Shown: positions 33,146-41,223 of the stretch, one piece after another | Numbering within the stretch: the first letter of the stretch is position 1 | How the letters are laid out: the number at the start of each line of letters is the position of its first letter | Origin: Rhabdothermincola salaria | GTDB lineage: Bacteria > Actinomycetota > Acidimicrobiia > Acidimicrobiales > Acidimicrobilacustridaceae | Direction: 5' to 3' | DNA length: 64,000 bases | NCBI RefSeq assembly: GCF_021246445.1 | Contig: NZ_JAJQXW010000001.1 | Span: 310,001 to 374,000, forward strand | Position numbers and translations under genes: made by a program | The notes under the pieces: generated by a model | What the model was told of the DNA's origin: nothing | Seen by the model: only the letters and a program-made list of their open reading frames with translations | The model's database searches: none

Positions 33146-34326
33146 ACCCCGCTCCTGCGACCGTGCGTCACGCGGCGCGCCTCGTCGGCGTGGTGCTGGT
33201 GGCCCTGCTCGGGGTCGTCGCCGTCGCCGTCGGTGGCGGCCCGGGGGCCGGTGTGGCCGGGGCCGGGCTCATCGACTCCTCCGACGCCACCGCGCCCACC
33301 TCCACCGACGCCTACGAGGTCCAGACCGACGTCACCTACGACTCGACCGGCCTGAAGCTCGACGCCTACCTGCCCCGCGACGGCCGCACCGACCGGCCGG
33401 CGCTGGTGATGGTGCACGGCGGTGGCTGGGAGGGCGGCGACAAGGACGCCTACGGGGAGCTGGCCGAGAAGGCCGCCACCGATCAGGGCTGGGCCGTGTT
33501 CTCCGTCAACTACCGCCTCGACGACAGCGATCCCACCGCCTGGCCCGACGAGGTCGAGGACGTCAACACCGCCGTGCGCTTCGTCGCCGACAACGCCCAG
33601 CGCTTCGGCATCGACCCCTCTCAGATGATGCTCATGGGTGGGTCGGCGGGGGCCAACCTGTCGGCCCTGGTGGGCTCGCTGGGCCCCGACCGCGTGTTCA
33701 TCACCGGTTCGCCGGACCCCTCCACCATCTCGGTGGCGTCGCCCGCGCGCATCCGCGCCGTGGCCCTCTGGTCGCCTCCCGTCGACCTGGCGCCCCTGGT
33801 GCCGCCCGACGGCGGTGGTGCCCCCGCGGAGTGCGACGGTGATCCGGCCTGCGACTACATCTGGTCGAGCCCGGTCATCGAGAAGTACCTGAACTGCACG
33901 CCGAACCAGTGCCCGGAGACCTACCGCGACGCGTCCCCGACCAACTGGGTCACCTCGGACACACCACCGACCTACGTGGTGAACTCCAAGCAGGAGGTCG
34001 TTCCGCTCGACCAGGTCGAGGCGTACGTGTCGAAGCTGGCCGACGCCGGGGTCACCCACGACTTCCTCGAGCTCGACGGTGACCGCCACTCGATCCAGTA
34101 CAGCGACGACGCCTGGGGTCCGACGGCCGCGTTCCTCACCGCCCAGTTGGGTGCCGGCGGCGACTCGTCGGGTGACGACGCCACCACGACCAGCGCCGGT
34201 GCGGTCGAGAGCGCGTCGGCCCCGGCGGCCGACGACGGTTCCTCGTTCCCGTGGATCGCGGTGGTCGCCGTCGTGGTCGTGCTGGGCGCCGGCACCGCCG
34301 CCATCGTGGCGGTCCGTCGCCGCTGA
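33142..34326 (+). CDS. Exported, C-terminally anchored alpha/beta hydrolase (esterase/lipase)
   Basis: A 394-residue hydrolase of the BD-FAE/HSL-like group. An N-terminal hydrophobic segment (about 13-33) looks like a signal peptide. The catalytic domain has VMVHGGGWEGGDK (oxyanion), MLMGGSAGANLSALV (Ser nucleophile) and GDRHSIQYS (His). Near the C-terminus an Ala/Ser/Asp-rich linker leads to a membrane helix (about 367-389) and a VRRR stop, so the enzyme would sit outside the membrane, held at both ends or only at the C-terminus. Four cysteines (CDGDPAC, NCTPNQC) may form disulfides. GTG overlaps the trpA stop, yet no link to tryptophan is known. Confidence 0.8.
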   Translation: MNPAPATVRHAARLVGVVLVALLGVVAVAVGGGPGAGVAGAGLIDSSDATAPTSTDAYEVQTDVTYDSTGLKLDAYLPRDGRTDRPALVMVHGGGWEGGDKDAYGELAEKAATDQGWAVFSVNYRLDDSDPTAWPDEVEDVNTAVRFVADNAQRFGIDPSQMMLMGGSAGANLSALVGSLGPDRVFITGSPDPSTISVASPARIRAVALWSPPVDLAPLVPPDGGGAPAECDGDPACDYIWSSPVIEKYLNCTPNQCPETYRDASPTNWVTSDTPPTYVVNSKQEVVPLDQVEAYVSKLADAGVTHDFLELDGDRHSIQYSDDAWGPTAAFLTAQLGAGGDSSGDDATTTSAGAVESASAPAADDGSSFPWIAVVAVVVVLGAGTAAIVAVRRR

Positions 34327-34350
34327 CCTCGCCCGGTCGGCTGGGCGAGG
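34327..34350. terminator. Hairpin between convergent esterase and acyl-CoA dehydrogenase
   Basis: CCTCGCCC/GGGCGAGG form an 8-bp stem with loop GGTCGGCT directly after the esterase stop and before the convergent gene. No T-run. Confidence 0.55.
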
Positions 34351-34356
34351 CGAGGG

Positions 34357-35502
34357 TCAGCCCAGCCCGAGGCTGCGGGCGATGATCATCCGCTGGATCT
34401 CGCTGGTGCCCTCGCCGATCTCGAGGATCTTGGCGTCACGGTAGAAGCGGGCCACCGGCGTCTCGTCGATGAACCCGTACCCGCCGAAGACCTGGGTGGC
34501 GATGCGGGTGGCGGTGACGGCGGCCTCGGAGCTCTGCAGCTTGGCGATGGCGGCCTCGCGGGCGAAGGGCCGGCCCTGGTCGCGGCGCCACGCCGCCCGG
34601 TAGGTGAGCAACCGGGCGGTGTCGGCCATCACCGCCAGGTCGGCGATGGGGAAGGCCACCCCCTGGTTGGCCCCGATGGGGCGGCCGAACGCCTGGCGCT
34701 GCTGGGCGTAGGCGGTGGCGTGCTCCAGGCAGGCCTGCACCACGCCGGTGGCCAGCGCGGCGATCGCCACACGGCCCTCGTCGAGGATCTCGAGGAACTG
34801 GCGGAACCCCCGGCCCCGTTCCCCGAGGAGGTTCTCGGCCGGCACCCGGCAGTCGGCGAACGCCAGCCCGTGGGTGTCCGAGGCGTGCCACCCCATCTTG
34901 CGGTACGCCGGTTGCACCTCGAAGCCCGGGGTGCCCGACGGGACGATGACGGCGCTGATCTCGTCGGCTCCGGTGCGGGCGGTGACGGTGACCAGCGCCG
35001 TCATCTCGCTGCCCGAGTTGGTGATGAAGGCCTTCTCGCCGTTGATCACCCACTCGCCGGTGGTGTCGTCGAGGCGGGCTGTGGTGCGGGTGCGCCCGGC
35101 GTCGGAGCCGGCGTCGGGCTCGGTGAGCCCGAACCCCCCGAGGGTGCGCCCGGCGCAGAGGTCCGGGAGCCAGCGCTGCTTCTGGTCCTCGGTGCCGTAG
35201 CGGAAGATGGGGTTGGCGCCCAGGCCCACCCCGGCCTCGAGCGTGATGGCGAGGGACTGGTCGACCCGGGCGATCTCCTCGATGGCCACGCACAAGGTGG
35301 TGAGGTCGCCGCCGCCCCCGCCGTAGGCCTCGGGGAAGGGGATGCCGAACAGGCCCAGGTCGCCCATGGCCCGCACGGTGTCCACGGGGAAGACGTGGTC
35401 GCGATCCCATTCCTCGGCGTGGGGGGCGATCTCGGCCTCGGCGAAGTCCCGCACCACGGAGCGGAACTGCTCGTGGTCCTCGGACAGCTCGAAGCTCGAC
35501 AT
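34357..35502 (-). CDS. Acyl-CoA dehydrogenase
   Basis: A 381-residue acyl-CoA dehydrogenase of the short/medium-chain type. Visible are GGFGLTEPDAGSDAGRTRTTA, VINGEKAFITNSG, GWHASDTHGLAFADCRVP, RQAFGRPIGANQGVAFPIADLA and the catalytic-Glu region FGGYGFIDETPVARFYRDAKILEIGEGTS, so the base position is conserved. ATG 35502 is leaderless, with TACCCT six bases upstream. It stands alone between two hairpin/promoter boundaries. Confidence 0.93.
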   Translation of the reverse strand: MSSFELSEDHEQFRSVVRDFAEAEIAPHAEEWDRDHVFPVDTVRAMGDLGLFGIPFPEAYGGGGGDLTTLCVAIEEIARVDQSLAITLEAGVGLGANPIFRYGTEDQKQRWLPDLCAGRTLGGFGLTEPDAGSDAGRTRTTARLDDTTGEWVINGEKAFITNSGSEMTALVTVTARTGADEISAVIVPSGTPGFEVQPAYRKMGWHASDTHGLAFADCRVPAENLLGERGRGFRQFLEILDEGRVAIAALATGVVQACLEHATAYAQQRQAFGRPIGANQGVAFPIADLAVMADTARLLTYRAAWRRDQGRPFAREAAIAKLQSSEAAVTATRIATQVFGGYGFIDETPVARFYRDAKILEIGEGTSEIQRMIIARSLGLG

Positions 35503-35508
35503 GCGGCG

Positions 35509-35514
35509 AGGGTA
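35509..35514 (-). promoter_or_regulatory. -10 hexamer of the acyl-CoA dehydrogenase
   Basis: TACCCT ends six bases before ATG 35502. Confidence 0.5.
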
Positions 35515-35568
35515 GTGACTGGTGGCACGCGGCGGGGTGGTGGCGTGGGGGCCGGCGCGGCTCGGCGG

Positions 35569-35603
35569 TAGCGTCGAGCGGTGCGCGACGGGAGGACCAG
35601 CCG
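35569..35603 (+). promoter_or_regulatory. Globin promoter and leader with an eight-codon upstream frame
   Basis: TAGCGT (35569-35574) ends six bases before a GTG at 35581 that opens an eight-codon frame. Its TGA overlaps the globin GTG at 35604 (GTGA). The leader also carries GGGAGGA, a good Shine-Dalgarno for the globin. Confidence 0.4.
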
Positions 35604-36017
35604 GTGACCAGCGACGAGCAGCTCCTCTTCGAGAGGGTCGACGGGGAGGCGTTCTTCGTGCGTCTGGTCGATCGCTTCTACGCCGGCGTGGTCGCCGACC
35701 CCGTCCTGGCCCCGCTGTACCCGCCCGACGACATCGAGGGGGCCAAGGCCCGCCTGGCCGGGTTCCTCGTGCAGTTCTGGGGTGGGCCGACCACCTACAG
35801 CGACCAGCGGGGCCATCCCCGGCTGCGCATGCGCCACGCCCCGTTCGTGATCGGCGAGGCCGAACGCGAGGCCTGGTTCCGTCACATGGCCACCGCCGTG
35901 GGTGCCGCGGCCGACGCCGGCGAGCTCTCCGCGGACGACGAGGCCCGTATGCTCTCGTACTTCCATCGTGCCGCCGAGCACATGGTCAACGCCCCCGGCG
36001 CTGGATCGGGGACCTGA
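35604..36017 (+). CDS. glbO: Group II truncated hemoglobin (GlbO-like)
   Basis: A 137-residue 2-on-2 globin of the trHbO class, which binds oxygen and helps detoxify NO or peroxides. Family features are FYAGVVADPVLAPLYPPDD, the Trp-containing FWGGPTTYSDQRGHP, and the proximal heme His78 in LRMRHAPF. GTG 35604 is chosen for its Shine-Dalgarno (GGGAGGA) and for the start of homology. HU follows 120 bases later with its own ribosome site. Confidence 0.9.
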   Translation: MTSDEQLLFERVDGEAFFVRLVDRFYAGVVADPVLAPLYPPDDIEGAKARLAGFLVQFWGGPTTYSDQRGHPRLRMRHAPFVIGEAEREAWFRHMATAVGAAADAGELSADDEARMLSYFHRAAEHMVNAPGAGSGT

Positions 36018-36126
36018 AATCCACCCGCGGTGCGCCCAGAGCCGCCATGCTGTCCCGGAGTGGATGAGCCTCATCCGCCCCGTCACCGCCCGCCAGGGAC
36101 GTCACCCCCGCCCCGTCCGGGCCAAC

Positions 36127-36133
36127 AGGAGGA
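36127..36133 (+). promoter_or_regulatory. Strong Shine-Dalgarno of HU
   Basis: AGGAGGA lies four bases before ATG 36138. It is the best ribosome site in the window and suits a very abundant protein. Confidence 0.7.
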
Positions 36134-36137
36134 TCCA

Positions 36138-36419
36138 ATGACCAAGTCCGAGCTCATCTCCGAGATCGCCGAGCGCAGCGGGCTCGCCAAGTCCGACGTC
36201 GAGAAGTGCATGAAGGAGTTCGAGGGCGTCGTCCACGAGGTCGTCGCCAAGGGTGAGGAGAAGCTCACCATGCCGGGCTTCCTCTCCTTCGAGCAGACCA
36301 TGCGCTCCGCCCGCACCGGCCGCAACCCCCAGACCGGCGAGACCATCCAGGTCCCGGCCTCCAAGGCCGTCAAGGTCACCGCCGGCTCCAAGCTCAAGGC
36401 CTCCGCCAAGGGCGCCTGA
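36138..36419 (+). CDS. hup: HU-family DNA-binding protein
   Basis: Nucleoid-associated protein of 93 residues. MTKSELISEIAERSGLAKSD, LPGFLSFEQ-type core (MPGFLSFEQTM), and the DNA-binding arm RTGRNPQTGETIQVPASKA are diagnostic. Unlike mycobacterial or streptomycete HupB/HupS there is no long Lys/Ala-rich tail, so this is the short bacterial form. A consensus Shine-Dalgarno precedes ATG. A strong hairpin terminator follows 50 bases downstream. Confidence 0.95.
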   Translation: MTKSELISEIAERSGLAKSDVEKCMKEFEGVVHEVVAKGEEKLTMPGFLSFEQTMRSARTGRNPQTGETIQVPASKAVKVTAGSKLKASAKGA

Positions 36420-36469
36420 GCCTCACCGGCGGCGGGGGCGACTCCGTCGCCCACCCACGAATCGCGGAT

Positions 36470-36502
36470 GTCAGGGGAGCGCCCCACCGGCGCTCCCCTG
36501 AC
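36470..36502 (+). terminator. 12-bp hairpin terminator of HU without U-tract
   Basis: GTCAGGGGAGCG/CGCTCCCCTGAC pair perfectly around a nine-base loop. CGCGTCC follows in place of a T-run. Confidence 0.65.
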
Positions 36503-36527
36503 CGCGTCCGGCGTCGCTGCGGGGCGG

Positions 36528-36533
36528 TAGATT
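36528..36533 (+). promoter_or_regulatory. -10 hexamer of bcp-fabZ
   Basis: TAGATT ends eight bases before ATG 36542. Confidence 0.5.
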
Positions 36534-36541
36534 CGGCGGCC

Positions 36542-37002
<461 letters not shown>

Positions 37003-37006
<4 letters not shown>

Positions 37007-37425
37007 GCCCGCTGGCGGCGCCCGACGAGGTGCTCCCGCATCGGCCGCCCTTCCTCTTCCTCGACGAGGTCGTCCGCCTCGAGGTGGGGGCGTCCGCCGA
37101 GGGGCGCTGGCACCTCACCGGCGACGAGGACTTCTTCGGAGGGCACTTCCCGGGCCGCCCCACCCTGCCCGGCGTGTTGATGCTCGAAGCGATCGCCCAG
37201 CTCGGCGCCTACGCGGTGCTGTGCGACGAGGCCTACGCCGGCAAGCTCCCGTTGTTCGGCGGGGTCGACAAGGCGCGCTTCCGACGCCAGGTGGTGCCCG
37301 GCGATACCCTCACCCTCGAGATCGAGCTCGGCCGCATGTCCGCTCGGGCCGGCAAGGGGCACGGGCGGGCCCACGTGGCGGGCGAGACGGCCTGCGAGGC
37401 CGATCTGCTGTTCGTGTTCGCCTGA
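37003..37425 (+). CDS. fabZ: FabZ-like 3-hydroxyacyl-ACP dehydratase
   Basis: A 140-residue hot-dog-fold dehydratase. [14 protein letters not shown] opens the fold; His48 and Glu62 in [18 protein letters not shown] are the catalytic pair. It lies apart from the main fatty-acid cluster on the other strand but supplies its missing dehydration step. GTG 37003 overlaps the bcp stop (GTGA). Confidence 0.9.
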
Positions 37426-37438
37426 GGGGGAGACCATC

Positions 37439-37921
37439 GTGGCCACAGCCGTTCTGGAGACGATCGTCGGGCCCCTGACCGTGGAAGCCGGGGCCGCGGG
37501 GTTGCGCCGCATCGAGTTCGGTGCCTGGCCGCCGCCGCCCGACGACGAGGTGTCAGCGCGGGCCACCGCGGTGCTCGAGCAGGCCTGCTCCGAGCTCGAC
37601 GAGTACTTCGCCGGGTCGCGCACCAGCTTCGACGTCGCCATCGACTGGGCGCGGGCCACGTCGGGCTTCCGCTCCCGGGTCCTGCACGAGCTGGCCCTGG
37701 TGCCCTTCGGCGAGGTCGTCAGCTACGCGGAGCTCGCCGGCCGCGCCGGCAACCCCAACGCCGCCCGGGCGGTGGGGTCGGCCATGGCCACCAACCCGTG
37801 GCCCATCGTGGTGCCGTGCCACCGGGTGGTGCGCAGCGGCGGTGCGCTCGGTCAGTACGGCGGGGGCCCGGACGTCAAGGCCCGCCTCCTCGCCCTCGAG
37901 GGCCTGACCCTCCCCGCCTGA
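37439..37921 (+). CDS. ogt: Methylated-DNA--protein-cysteine methyltransferase
   Basis: Suicide repair protein for O6-alkylguanine. The 160 residues contain [21 protein letters not shown] (the recognition helix region), [14 protein letters not shown] and the acceptor Cys127 in VVPCHRVV. The N-terminal domain is short. GTG 37439 has GGGGGAGA just upstream. It is co-directional with fabZ, 13 bases apart. Confidence 0.94.
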   Translation: MATAVLETIVGPLTVEAGAAGLRRIEFGAWPPPPDDEVSARATAVLEQACSELDEYFAGSRTSFDVAIDWARATSGFRSRVLHELALVPFGEVVSYAELAGRAGNPNAARAVGSAMATNPWPIVVPCHRVVRSGGALGQYGGGPDVKARLLALEGLTLPA

Positions 37922-37937
37922 CGGGAGGTTCCGCATC

Positions 37938-37958
37938 CCCCGCCTCGTCGGGGCGGGG
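37938..37958. terminator. Hairpin between convergent ogt and fabF
   Basis: CCCCGCC/GGCGGGG form a 7-bp stem with a seven-base loop in the 93-base gap. No T-run. Confidence 0.4.
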
Positions 37959-38014
37959 TCCGCGATCGGCGCCCGCGCCCCGACCCGCGGCCGTGGTCGG
38001 TGGGGGAGGGTGCG

Positions 38015-39193
38015 TCAGTCGGTCGGCGGGCCGATGACGATGCAGCCGTTGTGGCCGCCGAAGCCGAAGCTGTTCGACAGCGTGGGGGCCGGCTCCCAGG
38101 GGCGGGCCTCGCCGACGACGAGATCGATGGGGGCCATGTCCGGGTCCGGGGTGGTGTACCCCGCGGTGGGCGGGATGAGGCCCTTGCCCATGGAGAGGAT
38201 GGTGGCGACGGCCTCGAGCGCGCCGGCGGCACCGAGGGAGTGGCCGGTGACGCCCTTGATGGACGTGACCGCGGGGCCGGGAGCACCGAAGACCTTGCCG
38301 ATGGCGTCGGCCTCGGCGGCGTCGTTGAGCGGCGTGGAGGTGCCGTGGGCGTTCACCTGGCCGACCTGGTCGGGGGTGATGCCGGCGTCGGCGAGGGCCA
38401 TCTCCATGCAGGCGATGGCGCCCACCCCGCCGGGCGAGGGCGCGGTGATGTGGTGGGCGTCGGCGTTGGAGGCGGCACCCATGATCTCGCCCAGGATGGT
38501 GGCGCCGCGGCTGCGGGCCGCCTCCCACTCCTCGAGCACCAGCACCCCTGCACCCTCGGCCAGCACGAAGCCGTCGCGGTCCTTGTCGAAGGGGCGCGAC
38601 GTGTAGCTGCCCGACATGGCGGTCATGTTGGTGAAGCCGGCGATGCAGGTCGGGGTCATGGTGGACTCCGACGAGCCGGTGATGACAGCGTCGCAGCGGC
38701 CCGACGTGATGAGCCGGTAGGCGTTGCCGATGGACTGGGTGCCGGCCGCGCAGGCCGTGCAGGTGGTCTCGCACGGGCCCTGCCAGCCGTAGCGCATGGA
38801 GACGGCGGCCGAGGCGGCGTTGGCCATGAGCATGGGCACCATGAACGGGCTGACCCGTCGGGCCCCCTTGTGCTCGTTGACGAGCACCTGCTCCTCGAGG
38901 GTGGTGAGCCCGCCGATGCCGGTGCCGATCCAGCTGCCCTTGCGCATGGGGTCGCCGCCGATGTCACCGGCCTGGGCCAGGGCCTCGGCGGCGGCGGCCA
39001 GGGCGAACTGGGCGAAGCGGTCGGTGCGACGGGCCTCCTTCGGGTTGTCGAAGTAGGGCGCCGGATCGAAGTCCTCGATGCGGCGCAGGCCCTCCGGGGG
39101 CTCGGACAGCAGCCCGTCCCAGAAGGCCTCGACGCCGATGCCACAGGGGCTCACGACGCCGATCCCGGTGACGGCGACCCGTCGCTCCGCCAT
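38015..39193 (-). CDS. fabF: 3-oxoacyl-ACP synthase II
   Basis: Chain-elongating ketosynthase (392 residues). The nucleophile Cys148 is in TACAAGTQSIGNAYR, the two His are in NAHGTSTPLND and KGVTGHSLGAAGALEA, and SFGFGGHNGCI closes the fold. ATG 39193 shares one base with the acpP stop (TGATG). It is the last gene of the fabD-fabH-fabG-acpP-fabF cluster. Confidence 0.96.
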   Translation of the reverse strand: MAERRVAVTGIGVVSPCGIGVEAFWDGLLSEPPEGLRRIEDFDPAPYFDNPKEARRTDRFAQFALAAAAEALAQAGDIGGDPMRKGSWIGTGIGGLTTLEEQVLVNEHKGARRVSPFMVPMLMANAASAAVSMRYGWQGPCETTCTACAAGTQSIGNAYRLITSGRCDAVITGSSESTMTPTCIAGFTNMTAMSGSYTSRPFDKDRDGFVLAEGAGVLVLEEWEAARSRGATILGEIMGAASNADAHHITAPSPGGVGAIACMEMALADAGITPDQVGQVNAHGTSTPLNDAAEADAIGKVFGAPGPAVTSIKGVTGHSLGAAGALEAVATILSMGKGLIPPTAGYTTPDPDMAPIDLVVGEARPWEPAPTLSNSFGFGGHNGCIVIGPPTD

Positions 39194-39429
39194 CACTGCT
39201 TGGAGGTGATCAGTTCGAACGCCTGCCCGACGGTGTCGACGCCTTCCAGCTCCGACTCGTCGACGGACACGTCGAACTCCTCTTCGAGGGCCATGACCAG
39301 CTCGACGAGGTCGAGGCTGTCGGCGTCGAGGTCGTCACCGAACTTGGCGTCCATGGTGACCTGCTCGGGCGTCACGCCCAGCAGCTCCACGGCGCACTTC
39401 TTGAACCGCTCGAAGGGATCGTCGCTCAC
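39193..39429 (-). CDS. acpP: Acyl carrier protein
   Basis: A 78-residue acidic carrier of fatty-acid intermediates. Ser38 in DLDADSLDLVELVM is the phosphopantetheine site. GTG 39429 has the Shine-Dalgarno AAGGAG on the minus strand. It starts 79 bases after fabG and overlaps fabF by one base. Confidence 0.96.
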   Translation of the reverse strand: MSDDPFERFKKCAVELLGVTPEQVTMDAKFGDDLDADSLDLVELVMALEEEFDVSVDESELEGVDTVGQAFELITSKQ

Positions 39430-39508
39430 TGTTGCTCCTTGGTGGTGAAGAGCCCAACGGTAGTCGGGCGAGGGCTGGGGAAAAGGGTGGTCGGGGGTGG
39501 GCCCGGGG

Positions 39509-40228
39509 TCAGGTGGCGCCCATGCCGAGGCCGCCGTCGACGGGGACGACGGCACCGGTGATGTAGCCCGCCTGGTCGGAGGCGAGGAAGGCCACCGCGG
39601 CGGCCACCTCCTCGGGTTCGGCCATGCGGCCGAGGGGTACGGCGGCTTCGATGGCGGCTCGGGTGTCGTCGGCCACAGCGGCGAACATGTCGGTGGCGAC
39701 GGGGCCGGGCGCGACCACGTTGACCGTGATCGACCGGGAGGCGAACTCACGGGCCAGCGAGCGGGCCAGGCCCACCAGGCCGGCCTTGGACGCCGCGTAG
39801 TTGGCCTGGCCGGCTTGGCCGGTGCTGCCCACCACGGACCCGACGAAGACGATGCGCCCGAAACGGGCCCGCATCATCTTGGCCACGGCCCGCTTGGCCA
39901 CCCGGAAGCCGCCGACCAGGTTGGCGTCGAGCACACCGCTGAAGTCGTCCTCGTTCATGCGCAGCACGAGCATGTCGGCGGTGACCCCGGCGTTGGACAC
40001 CAGGATCTCGACCGGTCCCCACTCCTGCTCGATGCGGGAGAAGGCGGCGTCGACGGCCTCCGCGTCGGTGACGTCGCAGGCGACGCACAGCCAGTCGGCG
40101 GGGACGTCGTCGGGGGGTGCGGAACGGTAGGTGACGGCGACGCGATGGCCGGCGTCGGCCAGGGCCTGGGCGCAGGACCGACCGATGCCCCGGTTGCCGC
40201 CGGTGACGAGGGCGACCCGGCCGCTCAC
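39509..40228 (-). CDS. fabG: 3-oxoacyl-ACP reductase
   Basis: NADPH-dependent short-chain dehydrogenase of 239 residues. The cofactor loop is GGNRGIGRS, NNAG-equivalent SNAGV, catalytic Ser131, Tyr144 and Lys148 lie in VGSVVGSTGQAGQANYAASKAG (positions 129-150), and the C-terminus ends in GYITGAVVPVDGGLGM. GTG 40228 overlaps the fabH stop by four bases. Position in the fab cluster supports FabG over other SDRs. Confidence 0.94.
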   Translation of the reverse strand: MSGRVALVTGGNRGIGRSCAQALADAGHRVAVTYRSAPPDDVPADWLCVACDVTDAEAVDAAFSRIEQEWGPVEILVSNAGVTADMLVLRMNEDDFSGVLDANLVGGFRVAKRAVAKMMRARFGRIVFVGSVVGSTGQAGQANYAASKAGLVGLARSLAREFASRSITVNVVAPGPVATDMFAAVADDTRAAIEAAVPLGRMAEPEEVAAAVAFLASDQAGYITGAVVPVDGGLGMGAT

Positions 40229-41223
40229 GAGGTGGCTCCTGACGAGCGCAGGGCGTCGACGTCGGGCCAGCGCACCACGGCGGAGGCCCAGCTCATGCCG
40301 GCACCGAAGCCGACGAGCAGCACCAGGTCGCCAGGGGCGACCCGACCGGCGTCGAGGGCGTCGACCAGGGCCAGGGGGATGGACGCCGAGGAGGTGTTGC
40401 CGGTGGCGTGCAGCACGGTGGCCAGCCGGTCGGAGCCGATGCCGAGGCGGTTGCAGGCGGCGTCGATGATGCGGATGTTGGCCTGGTGGGGGACCACCAG
40501 GGCGAGGTCGTCGGCGGTGGCGCCGGCGGCGGCGAGCGAGGCGTTGGCGGAGCGCACCATCACGGTGACCGCCTGGCGGAACACCTCCTTGCCGTTCATC
40601 TGCATGACCCCGCCGATGGGGGCGTCGAGCAGCGAGCGCAGCGAGCCGTCGGAACCGAGGTCGAAGCCGAGCAGCTGCCCGTCGTCGTCGGTGGCCTCGA
40701 CCACCACGGCCCCGGCGCCGTCGCCGAAGAGGATGGCGGTGTTGCGGTCCTCCATGTCGGTGACTCGGCTCATGGTCTCGGCGCCGATGATGAGCACCCG
40801 CTGCAGGCCCATGGCGATGAGGCCGTGGGCGTGCACGAGGGCGTAGACGAACCCGGAGCAGGCGGCGTTGAGGTCGCTGGCGCCGCCGCGGATGCCGAGG
40901 GCGTCCTCGACCTCGGAGGCCGTGGAGGGGATCTGGTAGTCGGGGGTGGTGGTGGCGAGCAGGAGGTAGTCGATGTCGTCGCCGGTGAGGCCGGCGGCGT
41001 CGAGCGCGGCGCGACCGGCCTCGGTGGCCAGCGACGCCGTGCTGCCGCCGTGGCGACGCTCCTTGATGCCGGTGCGCTCGGTGATCCACGCGTCGGTGGT
41101 GTCGAGGCGGGCCTCGAAGTCGGCGTTGGTGACGACGTTGTCGGGGAGGGCCGTGCCCCACGAGACGATGGCCGCGCCACGGGTGCCGGGTGCCGGCCGG
41201 GTGCCGGTGGGGGTGTCGCTCAC
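40225..41223 (-). CDS. fabH: 3-oxoacyl-ACP synthase III
   Basis: Starter ketosynthase (332 residues) that condenses an acyl-CoA with malonyl-ACP. Cys122 in DLNAACSGFVYAL, the His in VVPHQANIRI and the Asn in HATGNTSSASIP make the Cys-His-Asn triad. The first 17 residues are an unaligned extension. GTG overlaps the fabD stop (GTGA). Confidence 0.95.
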   Translation of the reverse strand: MSDTPTGTRPAPGTRGAAIVSWGTALPDNVVTNADFEARLDTTDAWITERTGIKERRHGGSTASLATEAGRAALDAAGLTGDDIDYLLLATTTPDYQIPSTASEVEDALGIRGGASDLNAACSGFVYALVHAHGLIAMGLQRVLIIGAETMSRVTDMEDRNTAILFGDGAGAVVVEATDDDGQLLGFDLGSDGSLRSLLDAPIGGVMQMNGKEVFRQAVTVMVRSANASLAAAGATADDLALVVPHQANIRIIDAACNRLGIGSDRLATVLHATGNTSSASIPLALVDALDAGRVAPGDLVLLVGFGAGMSWASAVVRWPDVDALRSSGATS

